64,000 nucleotides of DNA from Ursus arctos (GCF_023065955.2 NW_026623056.1:87171256-87235255); one strand, 5' to 3'. Shown: positions 33,061 through 45,320, counted from the first letter of the stretch. The notes: a model not told the origin generated them from the sequence alone. Numbers and translations: made by a program.

Positions 33061-33365
33061 ACGTTCCTTTTAGGAAATTTAGAAAATTCAAAAGATAAGA
33101 ATAACAGTTTCCTTCTGTTGCTCTCTCCAGAGATAACTACTATTTACGTTTTGTGGATAACCTGTCAGATTTTGTTTTGTGTGTGTGTGTGTGTTTTAAT
33201 GCACACTGTTCTCTCCTTTTAAAAAACAAATGTAATCACATGGTGTCTGCATACTACTTTATAACTTACTTTTTCTAAATAGAACAGTATTTTCCCTGTT
33301 GTTACTCACTTAACCAATGTGTTCATTGCACATCTACTCTGATGAAATAGAAATAGGAAGCTCAC
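33061..33365 (-). repeat. L1 3'-end-like fragment
   Basis: CAGAGATAACTACTATTTAC, a short (TG)n at about 33178-33194, and CTTACTTTTTCTAAATAGAA fit an old L1 3' UTR complement. Confidence 0.5.
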
Positions 33366-34440
33366 CAAGCAGGAGATTATGTCACTGGAGTAATAATATA
33401 ACATAAATAATTAAAATAATAGTGGTGGATCACTGAATGCAAACTCAGAGGCTGGAGTGAGTGAAGCTGGATGAGGGGGAATTGTGGTGGTCTTGAAGGG
33501 TGGACAGGATTTACAAAAAGGGTTAGGTAAAAAAGTGGCAAACTTTGGGTAGGGAAAATCATTTGAGCATTGGTGCAGGAGGAGGTTAAATGGCATTTTA
33601 TAGAATGCCATGCTAAAGTCTCTGTTCAGGGCCAGTAAGATTTGATAGAGTTTTCTTAAGTTACAGAGGGTAAGTTAAATCCAGGTTGAAAATCATGTGC
33701 TTCAGGAAGATACGTGTGGCAGCTGTATGCCAGATGAATTGAGACAAGGGATAAGCTGCCTTTAAGTTTGGTAGCTTCGACACCGGGCTGTGGTCTAAAA
33801 TCACCTGGGGCGGGGCGGGGGATGTTGCAGAATTCTTGGGTTCTTCCGCATGCTTCCTGAATCAGTATCTTTGGGTTTGGAGTCTGCAGTGTGGTTTTGA
33901 GAACCTCCCATAGTGTTTCTGACATACCACCCGGCCCAGGAGATGCTTATTTCTAGGGGGATCTGTAATACCAAGTATGAAATAAGGACCTAGACCAAGG
34001 TGATTGCAGTGGGCATGGAGAGTAATTAAGGCAGGAGGTATTTTGAAAATTGACGGGATTTAGTGAGACTATTTCAAGTAAAGAAAGAAGCCAGCAGTTT
34101 CTAGTGAAGTTGGTGGAAGAACGGTGGCACTGGGGATAAAGATGGGAAGGTGAGTTCTGTGAGGAAGGAGGTGAGGATGTGTCTCAGGCATGGGGAATTG
34201 TAGTAATGGCGCTGTAGGCCACATGTAGCACCAGTTGGACTAGTTACTGAGTTAGAGGTTAGCGTAGAGAAAAGAGTAGTTCAGCATGATTCGTGTAGAG
34301 TAAAACTTTGGAATATTTCTTTTGGAGGGAAAGATGGATAGAGAAATGAGTGGAGGGGCCAGGGAATGGAACTGGAGGTAACACCTGAGGTTGGGGCTAC
34401 AAATGAGAGACATGGAATATTTGGAGGATAACTGATGCTC
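33366..34440. repeat. L2-like degraded LINE with MER5-like insert
   Basis: Purine-rich text (GGCTGGAGTGAGTGAAGCTG, TTTGAGCATTGGTGCAGGAG, GATTGCAGTGGGCATGGAGA) resembles L2 body. About 33765-33935 looks like a MER5A copy (CTAAAATCACCTGGGGCGGG, CCTGAATCAGTATCTTTGGG). Boundaries uncertain. Confidence 0.4.
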
Positions 34441-34848
34441 TGAGATACAAGGCCACACACATTTTAAGAATTTTTGAGTTTTTCAAAAGTGTAGTTGGGA
34501 AAAATAAGGAAAACTAAACTCATTTACTACTCTTAGTAATAGGCTTGTTGGAGGAAGATGTAAGCTGCTAATAGCAGCGTGTGTTTTTGATTATTTCTGG
34601 GCCTGGTTATTTTTCTGTATTTTTGAAATGCAAGGATAATTAAAAGCAGTGGTTTCTAAAATTATATATAATTATATATGTATAAAAGTACATACAATCG
34701 ACTAAGTATATGTGTGCATGCACTTATGTAAATTAATTATACATAATGTATATTTTATAAGTAAAATTATATGTGTGTGTGCATATAAAAATATATGACC
34801 ACTCTAGAAAAGTTAGTGCTATCAGAAAGGACAGAGCAGAGTGGTTTT
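34441..34848. other. AT-rich unassigned stretch
   Basis: 34655-34800 alternates TATA, TGTA and AAAT words with several small palindromes. No gene. Confidence 0.4.
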
Positions 34849-34865
34849 CCAATGCATTTCTTTCC

Positions 34866-35086
34866 TTTTTTTTTTTTTTTTAATTTTATTTATTTGAGAT
34901 AGAATGAGAGTGTGTGAGCGAGTGAGAGAGAGTGAGAGGGAGAGCACAGGGGGTGGGCAGAGGGACAGGGAGAAGCAGGCTCTCCACTGAGGGGTGACCC
35001 TGGCATGTGGCTCAATCCCAGGACCCTGGGATCATGACCTGAGATGAAGGCAGGTGTTTCACTGACTGAGCCACCCAGGCGCCCCT
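34866..35086 (-). mobile_element. CAN-type SINE
   Basis: Poly-T, TTTTATTTATTTGAGATAGA, GGGATCATGACCTGAGATGA, CTGAGCCACCCAGGCGCCCC. Imperfect duplication CCAATGCATTTCTT / CCAGTGCATTCCTT flanks it (34849, 35087). Confidence 0.93.
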
Positions 35087-35343
35087 CCAGTGCATTCCTT
35101 AACTAGTTATGAGAAGGGCTTGCAGGCTCCTGATTGAACATATTCTTCCTAAGTGTCCTCTGTGTGATAGGAATATATAAATGAATGAGATCAACCCAGA
35201 TGTTGAGGTTGGGTAGGAAAATGTAGCCAGGGATATCACCACACATTAGATCTTGCTCTAGTGTGACTCTCAGAGTACCTAGAAGTCATTTAATTCCTTT
35301 TTAATTCCTTTTATAAGTTAGGATCTATTGAATAATAGGAAGT

Positions 35344-35640
35344 TTGAGTACATTATATGTAGGTGATGTAAAATGTATCATAAGCAAGCACATCAGCAGA
35401 GATTCAAAAAGTCTTGGTGTTCATATTACTTTGCTTTTAATTCCTGTTAGCAAATGGATAAAAACTTGGCTCCAAGGGTCAAAATTTATGGTAGTGAAAA
35501 ATTGGAAACAACTCAAATATCCCCTAATAGGTATTTGTTTCAAGTAAACTTAGGTCTGTGTAGTGGGATACTACTATACAACCATGAAAGATGCTGCGAA
35601 TCTAAAGTGTGATGTAAAGATGTGAAATAAACAACAATAG
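35344..35640 (+). repeat. L1 ORF2 end-like fragment
   Basis: The plus frame carries NWKQLKYPLIG, matching the conserved WKQPKCP-type motif near the L1 ORF2p C-terminus, followed by GTGGGATACTACTATACAAC (the usual 'GGAATACTA' region). Decayed. Confidence 0.55.
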
Positions 35641-35722
35641 GAGCAGAGATGCCTTAGGGTATTGGAGTTTTGTGTGACTTTTGGCTCTTTAATCCTCCTG
35701 TTCAGTTTCTTCTTCTTCCCCC

Positions 35723-35930
35723 TTTTTTTTTTTTTTTTTAAGATTTTATTTATTTATTTATTTGACAGAGATAGAGACAGCCAGCAAGAGAGGGAACACA
35801 GCAGGGGGAGTGGGAGAGGAAGAAGCAGGCTCACAGCGGAGGAGCCTGATGTGGGGCTCGATCCCATAATGCCGGGATCACGCCCTGAGCTGAAGGCAGA
35901 CGCTTAGCCGCTGTGCCACCCAGGCGCCCC
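35723..35930 (-). mobile_element. Young arctoid-type CAN SINE
   Basis: GACAGCCAGCAAGAGAGGGA, GGGGCTCGATCCCATAATGC, CTTAGCCGCTGTGCCACCCA: the sub-variant I associate with bears. Target duplication TTCTTCTTCCC at 35709-35719 and 35932-35942. Confidence 0.95.
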
Positions 35931-35942
35931 ATTCTTCTTCCC

Positions 35943-36489
35943 TTTTTTAAAAATGAGGAGCGTGTAATGTGTTATAATCAGAATGCAGTCTATTTCAGAT
36001 AAATGATGGGTGAAGAACTTGAGTTTTTTACTTTTAAATGGAGAGAAGACTGTTGTTGAGTTCCAGCTTCAGAACAGCCTAATGGCGCATGATTGAGCTG
36101 AAATGGTGACAGCATGTGTTTTGAGGCCTGCAGTTCGGGGGTGAGTGGCTTGTATGTAGATTTGAGCAGGGTGTGCTGATGGGACAGGGAGAGCGTTGGT
36201 TGAGGCAGGCACACTAGAGATGGAGCAACAAGGCCAGTTGCGAAGACCTTTCTAAGGTGAATCCAACACAAGAATTTGCCGGATGGATGTGGTGTAATCA
36301 CTGGGAAAGAGGTCCTGGGTGATGGTGACACCTGTCACCCAAGAGTAGGAATACAGGAAGGAGAAACGGATTTTTTTTCCTGTCCTGCCTCGTCTTTCCT
36401 CCCTCATTTGGGGGGCACGGGAGAAGGGTGAGGAGATAGTAAATAAAGGCATTAGTTATGGAGTTATTTTGGTTGTATTTGAATTTTTT
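35943..36489. other. Unassigned sequence
   Basis: No gene or recognised repeat. Confidence 0.35.
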
Positions 36490-36620
36490 TCTCTTCACCA
36501 TTAGTCATTTGCGACTTCGGGCAACTTCTTCTCTGGGCTTTAGTTTCCTCACCTGTAAAATGGGGATAATAGTACTAATTACCTTATATAATTATTTCTG
36601 GGAATTAAGCGAACAAAAGG
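36490..36620 (+). repeat. MIR
   Basis: TTGCGACTTCGGGCAACTTC, TTTAGTTTCCTCACCTGTAA, AATGGGGATAATAGTACTAA: MIR core in plus sense. Confidence 0.75.
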
Positions 36621-36894
36621 AAAATATGTATCCGTTAAAGATAAGCCATCACTTCAGTAATAACTATTATATTCTGTGATCCAGTTTTCTCTGCTGGACT
36701 AACTGGAGGAGAGTTTCTTTACCATTATCCTAAACTGAAATGCTTTTTACAAATTAATTTACTACTTATGAACTTTACTTCTTGTTTGGGATGGTTGAGG
36801 TGGAAGATTGAGTATGGGGTCTTAAAATCAGACCTAGACACACCTAGATTCTTGAGTCTTTGAAATTTTCCCATGACCGTTTCAGTGCTTATTC

Positions 36895-37115
36895 ATGAAC
36901 GTTGGTGTGATGGAAAATATGAACTTTGGTGTGGGACCAGAGTTCACAAGCTGTGACCTTAGGCCAGGCCGGTTCATCTCTCTGAATTTGCTCTCCTCAT
37001 TGATGAAATGGAAATCACACTGCCTACTTTTAGGGTCGTTATGAGATTAAATGTGTCAACTTCTACAAAGTGTCTCAGTAGAGTAGTTGCTGCATAGTAA
37101 GTGTTTAGCAAATGC
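36895..37115 (+). repeat. MIR
   Basis: TGTGGGACCAGAGTTCACAA, GCTGTGACCTTAGGCCAGGC, CTCATTGATGAAATGGAAAT, GGTCGTTATGAGATTAAATG, AGTAAGTGTTTAGCAAATGC. Nearly full-length MIR. Confidence 0.75.
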
Positions 37116-39179
37116 TCTTTTCCCTGCAGTTTTACTCAGAATTTTCTTGGATATCCCATTCTGAAGTCTTGTGCTTTTTAAATTTTTTTTCCTTTTTAAT
37201 TTTTTTATGACTAGGACTATTTCTAGGGGTTTTGGAGGGAGTCATAAATCATCTTGGTTTTAAGAATTTCACTTGAAATCCATGGTCAGTGAAAATGCAT
37301 TTTCTCTGTATGCCACTTGATCATCTTATTGAAATTAGAGTTAATAGATTTTTTTTTTTCTTGTGTTAGGTGTAAGACTGTGATTTTTTTCTATTTTCTT
37401 TTTGCTTTGACTTCTTTGGCTATTGTGATTCTAGAAAACCTGTTTCTAAAATTGTTACATGGAAAAAGAAGACACTTCCGTTGCTTCCTTAATGTTAGTG
37501 TAAATGAGTAGAAGTTTATAAGGAAAGCCTGTCACAGTGTAATTTTTAGGTAATCATGCAGTTTTAATGCATGGAATCAAATTGTAGGTCTATCAGCTTA
37601 GTTTTCCCAGATTTCATTTTTGTAGCTTATTCTTTTTTGGGAGTGGGTAGCTTATTCTTAAATTGGCATCTTCTAAACTATCTGAATTGTCCTTTTAAAT
37701 ACTATTGTGCATTATATTTTGTTTTTTTTCCATGTGGATTAAATTTTTTAATCTTGAAATGTATATACAAGACTATACAAACCTGTAAAATTAAAAGATA
37801 ATTAAAAAACAGCTGTGTGCTTTCACCCAACTTAACAGTCCCTATCAGTACTTCTGAAGCCTGTGTCATACTGATTATTTTCACCTGCTGCTTGTTATAC
37901 TTAACCTATTAATTTAGTTATTTTGAAACTACATATAATTTGTAGTTTATGTCATTATAAAACATTGTGACGTGAGAGAGAAAACGTCATAGCGACCATT
38001 TAGTTAATCTGGATTTGCCGTATCATGCTAATGCATTCATTTCAGTCACAGTTTCGCCAATCTTGATCTTTGAGGATTAGCATTAATTTTATAAATCTCA
38101 GTTAGTCACTGCTCTAAATTAGGTGTCTCAGTGTTCTCCCTCTCTCTCCTTCGCCTTCCACCTCCCTCTGTCAAGAGAGATAGGTGCAAGGAGACTCAGT
38201 TTGATACCTACCTGGGCATTCCACGTGATTAAACTCAGCCTGTTGAAATCCTCTCCCTGCTGATGTGCTGCAGATTACTACTATTATGCAGTGATTTTCA
38301 GACAACTAAAAAATGGTTTGTAGGTTTAGCTTCAAAAACCAGTTAAGCTCAGTTTCTACATTGTTCGTAGACTGTTATATTGCCTTTAGCAAAATGTGAA
38401 CTAAAGCATACTGTGGAAGATTTTGAGGGTTATAGGAGGTTCCTGTGGTGACGATAGTCTGACGCTTTTCATTAGCATCTAATTTAGCTCCATAATTTGT
38501 GAATGACTCCACTTGTGAGGGGAAAGGTGAAAAAGTCACTGTAGGTTTTTCTCAGAAAAATTTAAAATATGGCTGGATTTTTAGGCTTCTTTAGAAAGAA
38601 AATTGTATTTATAGTTTACAAAGTATATTGGTGTTCGCTGGTACCTACTTACTGTCATAAAACGCTGACCTGATATAAACAGATTTTCTTTTTCTTTTTC
38701 TTTTCTTTTTTTTTTTTGAAAAGTGAGCAGCCGAAAGGGTATATGAAATTATCCCTGGATTTGAATTTAAAGCAGTCCAAGGTCAAGACTTAAGGAGTTT
38801 TAGCATTGCTCGGTAGATGATGGTTTAGTTGCTGCCTGTGTCAGCAGCAAGTTTTGTAACTTGTGTAGATGCTTTACCCTTTGCTAAAGGCCACTTTTCA
38901 TATGAGTAGTGATTAATGGTTGACCTTCTAAAAGATGTCCATTTTAGGTTCAGTCTTGATGCATGCTTCTTCTGGTCCTCACATGTGCTTGCTCTCCTTT
39001 GTGCCACTGGCCCGCCTGTATTCTTACCTTTAGATATTTTGTAAATGGGATAATCTGCTAATTTGTAACTGCTTTTAATGGAATGAAAAATGCTAATGGT
39101 TTATCTGATTCTGCTCTTTTCTTATGAAGTCCTTTGGTATCAACAGTATCTATCCTTTTGAAACCATCGAAGTTGGCAA
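37116..39179. other. SINE-free unassigned sequence
   Basis: Start of an 8.6-kb block with no CAN SINE. No exon with both borders is seen. 38000-38540 is rich in homeodomain-type TAAT words (GCTAATGCATTCATTT, TTAGCATTAATTTT), which could mark a regulatory element but also occur by chance. Confidence 0.35.
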
Positions 39180-39290
39180 AGTGTAGATAGCCTTGTAAGT
39201 AACATTTTATAGGTGAAGAATGGGATGTTGAGAACCTAAAAGATTAGCTAATACATAATTCAGAGCTAGAGATTTAGTTCACATTTCCTG
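39180..39290 (-). repeat. MIR-like fragment
   Basis: ATAGGTGAAGAATGGGATGT, AGAACCTAAAAGATTAGCTA, TAATTCAGAGCTAGAGATTT: MIR complement, diverged. Confidence 0.5.
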
Positions 39291-42200
39291 TCCCCATGGT
39301 CCATGCTAGAATGGTAAAGACCATTTATAAGAGAAAAATGGTTAGAAAACTATGTCTTTGAAGAAAAAAATCCTTGCTCTTGAGGATTCAAATACTATTA
39401 TTTTTTGGAGTAAAACTGTTTTGATGTAGTAATTTAATGTGCATCCATCCATCTATCCATATACCCCCCAAAATGGGTACCAGTTGGTCCCATGTCTAAG
39501 GTTTTACCACAGCATCTCAACTGGAAACGTGGTTCTTTAGGAATGGAATCTGGAATATAGGTAATGATTTTAGACTTAGGCAGTTCCTAAGTTACAGATA
39601 ATTCATACATTTATAGCCCTGTCCCTGAGCTGCTCTTCCAGTTACTGCTATTTGGAGTACAAATGTCCAGCTTTTGAAGAACCTGGGAGTTCAAAAACAG
39701 AAGGAGAAATGAATGAAGAGCAGAAATGTTTGAGGGCAATAAATATACATTCGAATTATGACCGTTTGCCTAAAAATGTTTTTGTTCAAGCTACCTCGGT
39801 CATTTTAAACTTTATTTTGTAATGTGAGTAGAATTCTACCAATTAGGGTTTCATTTGGACTAACTAGGAGCATCCTCGTGGAAGATTGCAAATATGAATA
39901 AATTATTTCAGTCCAGTTGATTTCTTTCTATCACATACCTGAAACGAACCACACTGAGGTAATAGGAGTTTTAGATGGTAATTTAGGAACACAGGACTAT
40001 TTAGGAGAAAGGATTAGGAGGCAGGATGATGGGGATCCCTACAGTGAAATTTAGGGAATTAGAGACATCAGGAGTTGAGAGAGTTCTAACAAAGGAAAAC
40101 AACCTGTTTTAGACTTTGTTCAGATAGAGAGGATCTAGAATTGGTTACCTTTCTGTGTTCTCAGTGGTCCCCAGTGCCCACGATCAATAATATTTTTTGG
40201 TATCAGTAAGTTTCTTTTGGCTGGCTTGGGAACTTGGCCAACATAAGCAACATTGTTTCATTAGTAATATTTATGGAATTCCACAGTATCAATTTAAAAA
40301 GTAAATTTTTAAACTGAACTTACAAATAAGTTAGGTTGTAGCCTGTGCTTGTCCTCCTCTCTTCTATTATCATCCACTTTCAGTTGATAACAACAGTGAG
40401 ATTGCTTTTGCTTTCCCGTCAGTCATATAAATTTTGCTGGTCATTTGTAAAATACCAATGGAAGCAGCAAGTAGGAAGTACAGTGAAAAACTTACAGTAA
40501 AGTAAGAGAAACCACTTGGAGAGCAAAAGAGGGCTTGTGGGCTTAGGGGAGCAGTTGTGAACAGTGTCTCAGAACTCAGTTTACAGATAACATTGGTAGA
40601 TTGACATGTTACCTTCCCTGTAAGGCAACTTGCATTACCTCTGCTGACCTCTGATAGTAAGCCACGATGAAAAGTGAATTCCTATTGATACTGATTTGTG
40701 AATTGATGGGTATTACAAAATGTAATTTTTTTCCCAGATAAATTGTATAGAGTAGTGGAATATTAACTGTTTATTTCATACCTAGAAATGCCTGAAGTTT
40801 CATTAGTAGTAGGCAGATTGTGAAACTTTTTCTCCCTGACAGTTGAGTACTTTGCATTTTATATATATAATTGATTTTCATTAATGAAAATTATTTTCAA
40901 GTAAGTGTAAATAAATTTTAGTAAACGAAATTTGCAGTAATTTTATCTCTGTTTTGGGGATTGTAGTTACGTTAGATGTTCCTCAATAGGGGTAATTGTC
41001 TTGCATCCTTATCTCTTATCATAATCTGTTTTTCTTCACACAGTGTTATAGTTTTGCTGCTGGACTCTTCCCTCCCTCCCCCCACCCCATCAGGATGATA
41101 TGAGACTTGAAAGAAGACGATGCATACAGGTGACTCAAGTTTTGAAATACAGTAAAGCTGTGGCTGTCTGAGCGAATGCGGGAACTGGTGCTGTATTTTG
41201 AATGGGGGAGCTTTCTGATAAACAGCATTAGTGGGGGGAATGATATTTAGATCAATAAATACAAAGTTAGTTGGAATTGGGATATTTAATAAATGACTTT
41301 GGGAATCCGTTTGATAATTACTGACTTACAGTGTGGTATTAATACACGTACAGCATAGTGATTGCTAGTCTTGACCTTTTTGAAAGTGGTTGGTTGGCTA
41401 ATACTTTGGTGAGAATTGAAGCGTTTCTGTTAAAAATAAATAAAAATATTCACTAATATTCACCTTTATGGTTGAATGCATATGTCCTTCGGATCCCCAT
41501 TAAAATAGAGCAAATGTTCTAAGGCATATGGAGTAGGTGTTAGTAGTATATCTAAAATAAGACTCTGACAATTCAGTAAAGGATATTACACCCGTATGTA
41601 TGATTCCTTGGAAAAATACGGTCTGGGATTTTGTTTGTTCTTCCCTGGTTCCCTCCTTCATCCTTTCCTCCATCCTTCTCTCTTTTTCTCTTCTATCTTC
41701 CCTTCCTCCCTTCCTTTCATCCTTCTGTTATTTGTATTTGTGCAGGAAAAACACTATAAAGGCATTTTTGAAAGAATTTTTTGGATTGCTTTATTATTAA
41801 TTAAGGTGATCTTATTGATGGAAAATGGGAAATTGGAGGCCAGCACATCTATGGCTCTGTTCAGACTCTTGAAAATACAGTGTAGCTAATGGATAAAGTG
41901 TTAACTTAAACTTGCATGTTCTTTAAATCAGGCTGATGGTGAGGTGTTTTGTTGAACCAAGGGGCTTGTACCTACAGACTTTGTCAGGATAGTCTACATT
42001 TATAAACTTTGAAAATATGGTCTTTAACTGGAAAAGAAGTAACTACATAAACCTCACATAGATATTTAATTACATTATTGGTGTAGCTCTTAAAGTTTTT
42101 GTGACTAGTTTTTGTTTTTGGTGATCTTTGTTTTCTAAAGGAAAAAATTACCTTTTTGACTTTAGAGTGGGGTTTAAAAAAATGTTTGTACTATTTTGAA

Positions 42201-43599
42201 TGAAGAAATATGTTCAAATATATTTTTACAATAAATTAGAGGTCAAGTAATACTTCACATTCACGAGGGATTCAAAGAATCTGATGGTAATTCTTTTTTA
42301 AGTAAAAGGTGATTGAGTAATCCTCTCTGTGATCCGTCTCTCAGACGGGCACGTGTATGTGTCTGCCTGTACAAATTAGAGGTGCGCCATGTACGCATTC
42401 TGGCTCAGTGGCTGAGAAGGTCAACGTGATGCTGAGGCTGAATATCACCATCTTAGAGAAGTAAATAGGAATATTTACAGAGAAGTATTTGAGAATTTTA
42501 TGAAAATTTTGTTGTCAGATTTTATAAGTTTGACCTTTTGGTGCAGGAACAGTTTCTCAGCACTGTCAGCTCCCGGATTGCTCGTTGGGCACTATACTGC
42601 ACATTGGCTATACCAAGTAGATGCTCACTGTCAACTGAGGTCAGTAGAGGAACAAAGTATTTTTGGGGTATCTAGATTTATCCGTGAATATTAATGATTT
42701 TGGAGATTTTCCCTAATGAAAGTTTGAGGTGGCAAAGTTGCTATTTTATTTCTACTTTAATCTTTACACGATATGAGGTGTTCCCAAATAGCTCCTTTTC
42801 TTGAAAGGCTTATGGATGAAATGCAATATCTGAAGAGTGAATACCATTTATAAAAGTTACCTAGTTAGTTTTATGAATGCTAGAAGACAAAAAAAAAATC
42901 CTACAAAGATTAGATTTGTGATACAATCCAGTCTCTCTCATTTGGCCTTGTATTCATTAAAAACTGTCAACATTTATTGGCTTATAAAAGAAAGAAACTC
43001 AAGAAGGAAGATCTAGCTTGCTCTAATATATGTATTAGCTCTTGGTATTTCCCTTTTAACAATTTGCGAGTTAATAATTGTTTTTGAACATAAAATTAGC
43101 AGCTGTCCTAATCATCATTAATTAATGCAGCAGTTTGCTCTTGTATTACTGTGCACACATTTATTATACTTCATCTGATAGAACTTAAACACATAAAAGC
43201 TCATAAGGAGTTTTTCAGTGACAGTTATTTCTAGAATGCTTATGCATACTTGAAAGTGAATATTCTGTTTTCCCAAGGCTTTCATGGTACTGTATGTTGG
43301 TTAGATGTGATGATACCCTCCTCTCTCATAGTATTTCATTGATTAAGCATGGGTACAGGGATGCCAGAAAGGATGTTGATGTAGGTGTTGACTGATGATT
43401 GGTCTTTCAAAAGCAAAAGCTTTAGTAATAGATTTTTACTGAACACCAAGCCAAAGTCCAACTTTGATGCATCTCTAATACTTCTGTATATAGGCATTCT
43501 TGTACTTGTTTAATTTGAGGGTCTTTTTGCATATTTAAAAATAAGAATATAAATAAGGTAAAATTGGATTATTTTTAAATTTTTGGATGAAAAGTTATT
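39291..43599. other. SINE-free, largely unassigned sequence
   Basis: No recognised gene. It includes a polypyrimidine block (41637-41715) and a splice-bordered open stretch at 42345-42460, described among the findings. No young transposon. Confidence 0.35.
41637..41715. repeat. CT-rich low-complexity tract
   Basis: About 80 bases almost free of A/G on the plus strand (repeats of TTCCTCCATCC and TTCCCTTCC type). Confidence 0.8.
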
Positions 43600-43760
43600 T
43601 GTGACCAAACATTTATTTGGTTAACATTTGCTTTGTACCAGGTACTGTAATAGTCTGTAAAAGGTGCTCTGCTCACAGTGATCCCTGTGCTTAGGAATCC
43701 AGGAGCACAGTTCAGTTGGAGGACGGGGCAGATATGTAAGAAATGATGTAGTGGATATTT
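43600..43760. repeat. L2/MIR-like fragment
   Basis: TTTGGTTAACATTTGCTTTG, TACCAGGTACTGTAATAGTC, CACAGTGATCCCTGTGCTTA: the same ancient pattern as at 4843. Confidence 0.45.
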
Positions 43761-43849
43761 ATGATAAGTTTTTAAGACTTACGTTTTGAATTTAAGGCTT
43801 CTAGAGTAAAAACAGAAAATACTCTTTGGTAAATAGCATTCACAGTACT

Positions 43850-44070
43850 GGCCTCACCTGACATCCACATGCCGATGTTATCAGAATCTACATTTGTGTC
43901 CCCACTCCTTTCTCCTGAGGTCCAGACTCATGCGGTTACCTCCTAGATGTCTCTTCTGCACACACCCCTTCACTCCTGTTCATTCCCCTTAGAGATGAGT
44001 GACATTCTACCTAAGCCTACCGTTATCCTGGGAACCTAGGAGCATTCTTTACCCTTTTGAATTAAGAGGT
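43850..44070. repeat. L2-like fragment
   Basis: CCTCCTAGATGTCTCTTCTG and CCTGGGAACCTAGGAGCATT CTTTACCC (split here) recall L2 body. Low confidence. Confidence 0.35.
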
Positions 44071-44344
44071 AACCAGATTTCATTTATTTAAAGGAGGTAG
44101 AATCATTTACTTCTGAGATTGCATTTGCAAGATGCAGTGCCTCAGAGATTACTGTGTACATTAACATAAAAGCTCTTGCATTTTTTTCAATTTATTTGAT
44201 AAAAGGAACTCCCCACCCTCTTATTGGTTATTTATGCTCATTAGCATCCAATGGAACATAATTTCTGAAAAGCTGTTGGATATAGCAGTTGATGCCACTC
44301 TTCATTTTGATGACATGGGCTGCTTTAACAATTAAAATGGTCTT

Positions 44345-44485
44345 TGAACTACAGTGATAGGCTAGTCACTTTAAAACTTGAAATAGCTCTAGAACATACA
44401 GAACTACAACTCTTTTAGGAGGAATGCCTTGGAAATTTATCTTAAATTGTGCCAGTTTGTTCATGGGGTCGTTGTCATATTTGTT
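44345..44485 (+). repeat. Local duplicated segment, copy A
   Basis: GAACTACAGTGATAGGCTAG ... GGGGTCGTTGTCATAT aligns along its length with 45178-45320 in the same orientation, at roughly three quarters identity by eye. Origin unknown: an unnamed repeat family or an old local duplication. Confidence 0.6.
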
Positions 44486-44934
44486 TAAACGTATGAATTT
44501 AAGTGCTTAAAACTAATATGGTGGAATTTTAATTTTTTGATTCTCTATTTTAAAAATGTGAGTTTTGTAGGGCAAGGTTTGCATACTTCAGCTATCATAG
44601 GAGTATGGCATATTATAACAGAACAATTAGAAGCCAGATCTGTAAATTTAAAAAAAGAGCTTTTAAATCTCGCTTAGATGCAGGGTGCGTTGGGTTTATA
44701 CATTTAAATATTTGGCACGTATTGCCAGTTGCCTCCTTTTGGAATTGTTCTTCACACAGTCCTGTGCATCTGGTCTTTATGTGTTTTCCCTTCTGTAGCT
44801 CCTACTCATTTTTTAACCCTGGGCTATCAGATTCCATTCCTAATAATTCAATAGATTTATTGTTTTTGGTGAATGATAAACCGAGTGAATTTATTTTTGC
44901 TCTCAGGTTTTTACTTTTTCTCCCTGTTTATTAA

Positions 44935-45177
44935 GTAATACACAATCACTGAAAAAAATTTGGAAATTTATAAGACTTATCTAACTTATAGATATATACC
45001 CCAAATTCTATGTACTTCACTTTGGCACATTCCCTTTCAGTTTTTGGTTTTCTGTGCCATTTTTGACATTCAGGATGGTATGCTTGGGTTAGAATGTATT
45101 TTATATTATTTATATCTTCCCTTTTTTGGCTTAGCATTGTATCATAAGTATTTTCCTATGTCATCAAAAACTTGACT
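44935..45177 (-). mobile_element. L1 LINE fragment (3' side)
   Basis: TTTGGCACATTCCCTTTCAG, GGCTTAGCATTGTATCATAA, GTATTTTCCTATGTCATCAA match the complement of an old L1 3' region. The element resumes at about 45420. Confidence 0.55.
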
Positions 45178-45320
45178 AACTGTAGTGATGTGCTGTCATT
45201 TTAAACTTGAACCAGTCTAGAGCATTCAGAACTATAACTGTCTTTTGAGGGTGTTTTAGAAATTCATTTTAAAGTGTGCTGATTTGAGACCGTGTCGTTA
45301 TATGATCATTTCCTAGTTAA
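45178..45320 (+). repeat. Local duplicated segment, copy B
   Basis: GTAGTGATGTGCTGTCATTT ... ACCGTGTCGTTATATGATCA resembles copy A at 44345. It sits between two parts of one L1, in place of the expected L1 text, so it looks inserted. Confidence 0.6.

Noticed and set aside
39128..39190. Short ATG frame reading MKSFGINSIYPFETIEVGKV
   Set aside because: Only 20 codons, preceded by a weak acceptor, and running into a MIR-like fragment.
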